NCBI GenBank assembly: GCA_012719335.1
Contig: JAAYAO010000253.1
Location: forward strand, 1 to 9,341
Source of the DNA: Propionibacterium sp.
GTDB lineage: Bacteria > Actinomycetota > Actinomycetes > Propionibacteriales > Propionibacteriaceae
Length of the DNA stretch: 9,341 bases
Direction of reading: 5' to 3'
Within the stretch, counting starts at the first letter, position 1, and every line of letters begins with the position of its first letter. The notes beneath the pieces are model-generated. The model searched no databases and was not told the DNA's origin. It was given only the letters and a program-made list of their open reading frames with translations. A program made the translations under genes and the position numbers. Positions 6,416 to 9,341 of this stretch are shown here, in pieces.

Positions 6416-7189
6416 TCAGGTGGATCGGCCCGCCGCGATCGCCCGGTTGCGGGCGAGCACGAGGTCGCCGATCAGGGCCGAGGCCCAGAAGAGCAGCACA
6501 CCGAGGACGGCGATCACGCCGACCGCGGCGAAGAGTTGGTCCATCCGGTAGCTGGCCTGGGATCGCTGCAGGTACACCCCCAGGCCCACCGAGGAGCCCA
6601 TCCACTCGGCGATGATCGCGCTGAACACGACATAGCTCGCCGAGATCTTGGCGCCCCCGACGATGCCCGGCACCGCGCCGGGTAGCCGTACCCGCCGCAG
6701 CACGGTCAACCGGCGAGCACCCATCGAGGTGAGCAGGTCGACCAGGGTGCGGTCGGCCTCGCGCATCGCGATACCGGCGCTGATCGCCACCGGGAAGAAC
6801 GCTCCCAGGGTGACGACCAGAATCTTCGGCCAGGCGCCGAAACCCATCGCGGCGATCAGGATCGGCGCGAAGATCACCGGCGGAATCGCTTGGCTGGCGA
6901 TCAGGATCGGTTCGGTCGCCGCCCGCAGCGGACGCCACAGGGTGAGCGCGATCGCCACCAGAATGCCGAGCACCGAACCGAGGACGAAGCCACTGACCGC
7001 GATCCGTACCGTCGCCCACAGGTGACGACCGATCAGATCGCGGTCGGCCCAGCCCACCGCCCACACCCGTTCGGGGGCGGGCAGCAGGTAATCGGGTACG
7101 CCGGGCAGGCGTACCAGCAGACCCCACAGCACGATCAGACCGAGCACGGCCGCGACCGCGGGAAGAATCTGCCCGAGCAGAACCCGCAC
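6416..7189 (-). CDS. ABC transporter permease (ThiX/SsuC-like)
   Basis: The 257-residue membrane subunit of the importer, from the BPD_transp_1 superfamily. About six hydrophobic helices are visible (roughly 7-27, 62-86, 98-117, 121-140, 183-199 and 218-242). The cytoplasmic EAA loop that docks on the ATPase is at about 142-174: ADRTLVDLLTSMGARRLTVL with the conserved Gly at 157, followed by RRVRLPGAVP. IPPVIFAPILIAAMGFG (102-118) is typical of the SsuC/TauC/ThiX branch. It starts with GTG at 7189, seven bases after the stop of the thiamine-binding gene. A GAGG site that overlaps this stop supports the start and suggests translational coupling. With only one permease gene in the operon, it probably works as a homodimer. 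Confidence 0.93.
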   Translation of the reverse strand: MRVLLGQILPAVAAVLGLIVLWGLLVRLPGVPDYLLPAPERVWAVGWADRDLIGRHLWATVRIAVSGFVLGSVLGILVAIALTLWRPLRAATEPILIASQAIPPVIFAPILIAAMGFGAWPKILVVTLGAFFPVAISAGIAMREADRTLVDLLTSMGARRLTVLRRVRLPGAVPGIVGGAKISASYVVFSAIIAEWMGSSVGLGVYLQRSQASYRMDQLFAAVGVIAVLGVLLFWASALIGDLVLARNRAIAAGRST

Positions 7190-7196
7190 GCGTGCC

Positions 7197-7493
7197 TCAG
7201 GGAATGATGCGCGCGGCGACCTCGCTCATCGAGGCCTCGATCGTGTCGTCGGTGGCCTCGAGAATCCGGACGTGGGTCATCACCTGCTTCGCGCCCGAGG
7301 TGAGGCAGGCATCGTGCAGCTCGCGCAGCAGCGTCCAGCACTGGTCGGCCGGGCCCTGAATGGTGGTGCCCAACGCACCGACCTCGTATTCGAGGCCACT
7401 GGCCTCGATCACCCGGATCGCCGCTTCGACGTGTTCGTAGGTGCCGCGCTCGTCGCCCAACGGGGACGGACCGACATGGACATGGATCAACAT
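7197..7493 (-). CDS. MTH1187/YkoF-family thiamine-binding protein
   Basis: A 98-residue small ferredoxin-fold protein of the MTH1187 (DUF77) / YkoF-type family, whose members bind thiamine or its pyrimidine and often sit in thiamine-regulated operons. Diagnostic segments are IHVHVGP at 3-9, EAAIRVIEASGLEYEVGALG at 23-42, TTIQGPAD at 43-50 and CWTLLRELHDACLTSGAKQV at 52-71. It has no signal peptide or membrane helix, so it is probably cytoplasmic and may buffer the incoming ligand or sense it. It is the first gene behind the TPP riboswitch. The ATG at 7493 has its ribosome binding site (GGAGGG, 7505-7510) inside the aptamer, so its translation should be directly controlled by thiamine pyrophosphate. 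Confidence 0.9.
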   Translation of the reverse strand: MLIHVHVGPSPLGDERGTYEHVEAAIRVIEASGLEYEVGALGTTIQGPADQCWTLLRELHDACLTSGAKQVMTHVRILEATDDTIEASMSEVAARIIP

Positions 7494-7498
7494 AGTGA

Positions 7499-7588
7499 CC
7501 GCTTCCCTCCGCTCGTATTACCGAGATCAGGTTCTGGAGTGGTTCGCCTCGGTCGGCGAATCTCAGCCCCTTCGGGCCCCCCCAGCGG
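7499..7588 (-). promoter_or_regulatory. TPP riboswitch (THI element)
   Basis: Read on the minus strand, this 90-base element has the conserved TPP aptamer blocks in order. GGGGCTGAGA (CTGAGA at 7561-7566) is followed by ACCTGATC (7525-7532), a P5 stem CTCG/CGAG around the conserved TAAT (7517-7520), and GCGGAGGGAAG (7502-7512), a common form of the GCGTAGGGAAG block. P1 is CCGCT (7584-7588) paired with AGCGG (7499-7503). An optional hairpin, TTCGCC/GGCGAA (7543-7548 with 7555-7560), forms the variable arm. The aptamer ends five bases before the ATG and includes the GGAGGG ribosome binding site, so TPP binding should hide it and block translation. No separate terminator or anti-terminator is visible. 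Confidence 0.95.
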
Positions 7589-7606
7589 ATTGGTTATCGA
7601 TCGTTG

Positions 7607-7612
7607 ACCCTA
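7607..7612 (-). promoter_or_regulatory. Candidate -10 element for the thiamine uptake operon
   Basis: TAGGGT preceded by TGC on the minus strand fits an extended actinobacterial -10 (TGn-TAnnnT). It would start transcription near 7600, about a dozen bases before the riboswitch P1 stem, leaving room for just the aptamer. No convincing -35 is seen. Confidence 0.4.
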
Positions 7613-7657
7613 GCAGAGGCGCACCCGGCGCCCGGTGGCGTCCGGCCGGTGGGCCCG

Positions 7658-8302
7658 TCAGCCGGCCACCGCGATCTCGGTGCCGAGCTCCCATCCGGAT
7701 GACAGTTGCAGCTCGTCACCGCTCCAGAACGTGCCCGGGTCGTACCAGTTCGCCGGGCGGCGGCTCGGCAGCAGCCCCATCTCCTCGTAGGTGAGGGCGA
7801 CGACCTCGGCGCAGTAGGCCACCGCGGGGCGCATCGGCTCGGGTGCCGCGCGTTTGCGGATCAGGGCGCTCGCCAGGGCGGTGCGACCCTGCAACCACCG
7901 CCACAGCAGCCGTCCGGTGGACGGGAAGGACACCCCGTCGAGCCGGGCGATCACCCGCAGCAGGGCGTCCTCCTGTTCGGTGCCGACCTCGGGGGTGAGT
8001 TGCCGCAGCCAGGCGCGTTGGTGGTACCGCTGCTGCCACCGGGTGACCGCGTCGCGCAGGTCGTGCAACTGCACCCCACTGTGGTGGCCGCCGGTCCACA
8101 CATCGGGCAGCGAGCGGCCCAGTTCGGCATGCCACATCAACGGCGGCAGATCCTCCAGGGCCACCGTCATGCCGACGTGGTTGACCGGCGCATTGGTCAG
8201 CACGCGAATCGCGCGGTCGGCGACGGTGCGGCCCCGGAAGATCCAGATGTCGCCGGTGCGGGTGGCGGCCAGGGCGTCGTCCAGTCCGAGTGGTGCGGGC
8301 AT
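7658..8302 (-). CDS. Circularly permuted NlpC/P60-like cysteine hydrolase (YiiX/YebB-like)
   Basis: A 214-residue protein of the permuted papain-like NlpC/P60 group, in which the catalytic His precedes the Cys. RTGDIWIFRG (15-24) is the usual opening strand. NHVGMTV (41-47) supplies the likely catalytic H42, WHAE (57-60) a likely polar partner, and AYCAEVVALTYEEMGLL (162-178) the probable nucleophile C164. FPSTGRLLWRWLQG (126-139) is a hydrophobic, Trp-rich segment between the two halves. No signal peptide is visible. Family members act as amidases or hydrolases on peptidoglycan or lipid substrates; the substrate here is unknown. The frame is open further upstream, but that extension is Arg/Ser-rich shadow sequence, so I take the ATG at 8302, which has only a weak GGA upstream. 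It faces away from the 69-aa gene, with 86 bases between their starts. Confidence 0.75.
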   Translation of the reverse strand: MPAPLGLDDALAATRTGDIWIFRGRTVADRAIRVLTNAPVNHVGMTVALEDLPPLMWHAELGRSLPDVWTGGHHSGVQLHDLRDAVTRWQQRYHQRAWLRQLTPEVGTEQEDALLRVIARLDGVSFPSTGRLLWRWLQGRTALASALIRKRAAPEPMRPAVAYCAEVVALTYEEMGLLPSRRPANWYDPGTFWSGDELQLSSGWELGTEIAVAG

Positions 8303-8376
8303 GGCATCCAGTGTGCCCGGCCCGGCACCCACCTCGACGGTGCGGCCGGCCCGTGCCGGGTGGCGCGTCGAACCAC

Positions 8377-8382
8377 TACCGT
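8377..8382 (+). promoter_or_regulatory. Candidate -10 for a leaderless start of the 69-aa gene
   Basis: TACCGT fits the TAnnnT -10 consensus and lies six bases before the ATG at 8389. That spacing would put the transcription start on the A of the ATG. Leaderless genes with this layout are common in actinobacteria. The -35 region is poor. Confidence 0.4.
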
Positions 8383-8388
8383 CAGGGC

Positions 8389-8598
8389 ATGACTCGTCGG
8401 CATGCGAAGCAGCGGAAGAAGAGGCCCGGCACGTGGTGGTCGCGGTTCGGCAAATGGTTGGGCATCGCCGGACTGCTCGGCATCGCCGCCGGTGGGGCAC
8501 TGGTGGTGCGCAACGAACGGCAACGGCGCGCCCTCACCCCCGATCAGGTGCGCCGGCGCCTGCACGAACGGGCCGCGCGAATGGATCGTCCGGATTGA
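8389..8598 (+). CDS. Small single-span membrane protein, 69 aa
   Basis: A 69-residue protein with a strongly basic N terminus (MTRRHAKQRKKRPGTWWSRFG), one hydrophobic helix at about 23-41 (WLGIAGLLGIAAGGALVVR) and a basic/acidic tail at 42-69 likely to lie on one face of the membrane. By the positive-inside rule the N terminus is probably cytoplasmic. I recognise no family; similar small basic membrane proteins of unknown function are common in actinobacteria. The frame extends upstream to 8290, but that part overlaps the opposite gene's 5' end and reads as shadow sequence. The ATG at 8389 fits a leaderless start. It is divergent from the hydrolase gene and 63 bases before the toxin gene. Confidence 0.65.
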   Translation: MTRRHAKQRKKRPGTWWSRFGKWLGIAGLLGIAAGGALVVRNERQRRALTPDQVRRRLHERAARMDRPD

Positions 8599-8626
8599 GG
8601 GTGGCATAGGTAGTCGGGAAATAGGC

Positions 8627-8655
8627 TTGAGTCTATATCGATCCTGATCCATACT
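8627..8655 (+). promoter_or_regulatory. Promoter of the toxin-antitoxin module
   Basis: TTGAGT (8627-8632) and CATACT (8650-8655) are separated by exactly 17 bases, the best -35/-10 pair in the window. The -10 lies six bases before the GTG at 8662, so the transcript would begin at or next to the start codon and be leaderless. The region is much richer in A/T than its surroundings. A GATCC-T-GATCC direct repeat (8640-8650) lies within the spacer and could bind the antitoxin. Confidence 0.6.
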
Positions 8656-8661
8656 TGTTGC

Positions 8662-9014
8662 GTGCCTTGGGACATACGCCTTTGGGGGGACGTCGAGTCG
8701 TGGCCTCTGGGGCTGGATGACGAGACCTACAATTTGGTCGCCGCTTCGATCGCCCGGCTGGAGTCCTTGGGGCCTGCGCTCGGGAGGCCGACGGCGGATC
8801 GGATCAAGGGGTCACGGCATCACAACATGAAGGAGTTGCGTCCGGGCTCGGCGGGTCGCAGTGAGATCAGAATCCTGTTGCGATCGATCCGAAGCGCAGG
8901 GCCATCCTGCTCATCGCCGGGGACAAGGCCGGCAGATGGAAGCAATGGTACGAGCGGAACATTCCGATTGCCGATGACCGGTTCGACGAGTGGTTGATGA
9001 ATGAGGAGGAGTGA
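8662..9014 (+). pseudogene. Gp49-like RelE/HigB-superfamily toxin gene with a one-base frameshift
   Basis: This encodes a toxin of the phage-derived Gp49-like branch of the RelE/HigB superfamily, whose members cut mRNA, often at the ribosome. The first 72 residues fit the family: VESWPLGLDDETYNLVAASI at 11-30, LGRPTADRIKGSRHHNMKEL at 40-59, and RPGSAGRSEIRIL at 60-72. After codon 72 the frame is lost and would end at 8997 with unrelated residues. Starting at 8880, the -1 frame resumes the family sequence with AIDPKRRAILLIAGDKAG, WKQWYERNIPIADDRFDEWL and a stop at 9012-9014. Restoring one base near 8878-8880, where relatives have Phe, gives 117 residues, a normal length. The start is GTG, probably leaderless. 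Either the gene is inactivated or the base is a sequencing error; a programmed frameshift is unlikely since no slippery heptamer is seen. Confidence 0.85.
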
Positions 9015-9015
9015 G

Positions 9016-9341
9016 ATGAGTGCGGGCATGAAGACCACCCCGTGGCGGGACGTGCGCGCCAAGCGCCCCATTGATGAGGCGGCCGTTGCTGAGCACCTGA
9101 CGCGGATGGAGGCCGAGGAGCGCGCGTACCGGCTCCGTGAAATTCGTGAGGAACAGGGGGTGACGCAGAAGGAACTGGCGGAACGCATGGAGCTTACCCA
9201 GCCCACCATCTCCGCGTTGGAGGCTGGTCAGCTCGACCGGTCTGCGCTCGCAACACTCAAATCCTATGTCGAAGCGCTCGGCGGCACCGTCGAGGTCACG
9301 GCAACTTTCGGCAATCGTAAGCTTGTTCTGTCTCCGCAGGA
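9016..9341 (+). CDS. XRE-family antitoxin / transcriptional regulator (3' end outside window)
   Basis: The first 108 residues of a helix-turn-helix antitoxin of the HigA-like XRE family. An N-terminal helix region (about 17-40, rich in Ala, Glu and Arg) leads to the HTH domain at about 38-90. Key segments are LREIREEQGVTQKELAERM (40-58), the recognition region LTQPTISALEAGQ (60-72), and LKSYVEALGGTVEVTATFG (81-99), which ends as these proteins do, so only a few residues may be missing. It starts with ATG at 9016, one base after the toxin's stop (TGAGATG), with a strong GGAGGAG site overlapping the toxin's last codons; an in-frame ATG at 9028 is less well placed. Toxin-before-antitoxin order is typical of HigBA-like pairs. 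The protein should neutralise the toxin and repress the promoter at 8627-8655. Codon use is less GC-biased than in most of the window. Confidence 0.9.
   Translation, partial: MSAGMKTTPWRDVRAKRPIDEAAVAEHLTRMEAEERAYRLREIREEQGVTQKELAERMELTQPTISALEAGQLDRSALATLKSYVEALGGTVEVTATFGNRKLVLSPQ

Noticed and set aside
5728..6615. 295-aa plus-strand open frame opposite the substrate-binding protein and permease
   Set aside because: It spans two real genes on the other strand and has His/Gly/Gln-rich low-information sequence.
8303..8500. N-terminal extension of the NlpC/P60-like protein to 8500
   Set aside because: Arg/Ser-rich sequence that overlaps the 69-aa gene on the other strand; the family-like part begins after the ATG at 8302.
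8878..8884. Programmed -1 frameshift site in the toxin gene
   Set aside because: There is no X-XXY-YYZ slippery heptamer or evident downstream structure; a lost base or sequencing error is simpler.
1..9341. CRISPR array, tRNA, rRNA or insertion sequence
   Set aside because: I saw no regularly spaced repeats, tRNA-like cloverleaf, rRNA sequence, transposase motifs or terminal inverted repeats.

Overview
The window is GC-rich and reads as actinobacterial. The signs are strong G/C bias at third codon positions, an F420-type luciferase-like oxidoreductase, GTG starts, promoters placed for leaderless transcripts, and a TPP riboswitch in a typical actinobacterial form. No gene allows a safe genus call. 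Nearly everything from 1 to 8302 is on the minus strand. The last kilobase (8389-9341) is on the plus strand.

Layout, read along the minus strand from 8302 down to 1. A circularly permuted NlpC/P60-like cysteine hydrolase (7658-8302) comes first. It is followed by a TPP riboswitch (7499-7588) in front of a four-gene thiamine or thiamine-pyrimidine uptake operon: an MTH1187/YkoF-type thiamine-binding protein, an ABC permease, an NMT1/THI5-like lipoprotein substrate-binding protein and an ABC ATPase (7493 down to 4518). Next is a lone lipoprotein with a Thr/Glu/Pro-rich linker (3752-4444). Then come two translationally coupled small membrane proteins (178 and 68 aa) behind a CsoR/CstR-like palindrome, an LLM-class oxidoreductase (1959-2849), and the first 623 codons of an MrpA/MnhA-type Na+/H+ antiporter subunit that runs off the left edge.

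On the plus strand there is a 69-aa single-span membrane protein (8389-8598), then a type II toxin-antitoxin module: a Gp49-like RelE-superfamily toxin gene carrying a one-base frameshift (8662-9014), followed one base later by an XRE-family antitoxin cut off by the right edge (9016-9341).

The uptake operon is a coherent unit: thiamine pyrophosphate would shut down import of its own precursor through an aptamer that contains the ribosome binding site of the first gene. The least explained part is the membrane-protein pair with repeated Cys-Pro motifs behind a metal- or persulfide-sensor-like operator. It could be a small copper or reactive-sulfur response unit, but that function is inferred from motifs and the operator only.
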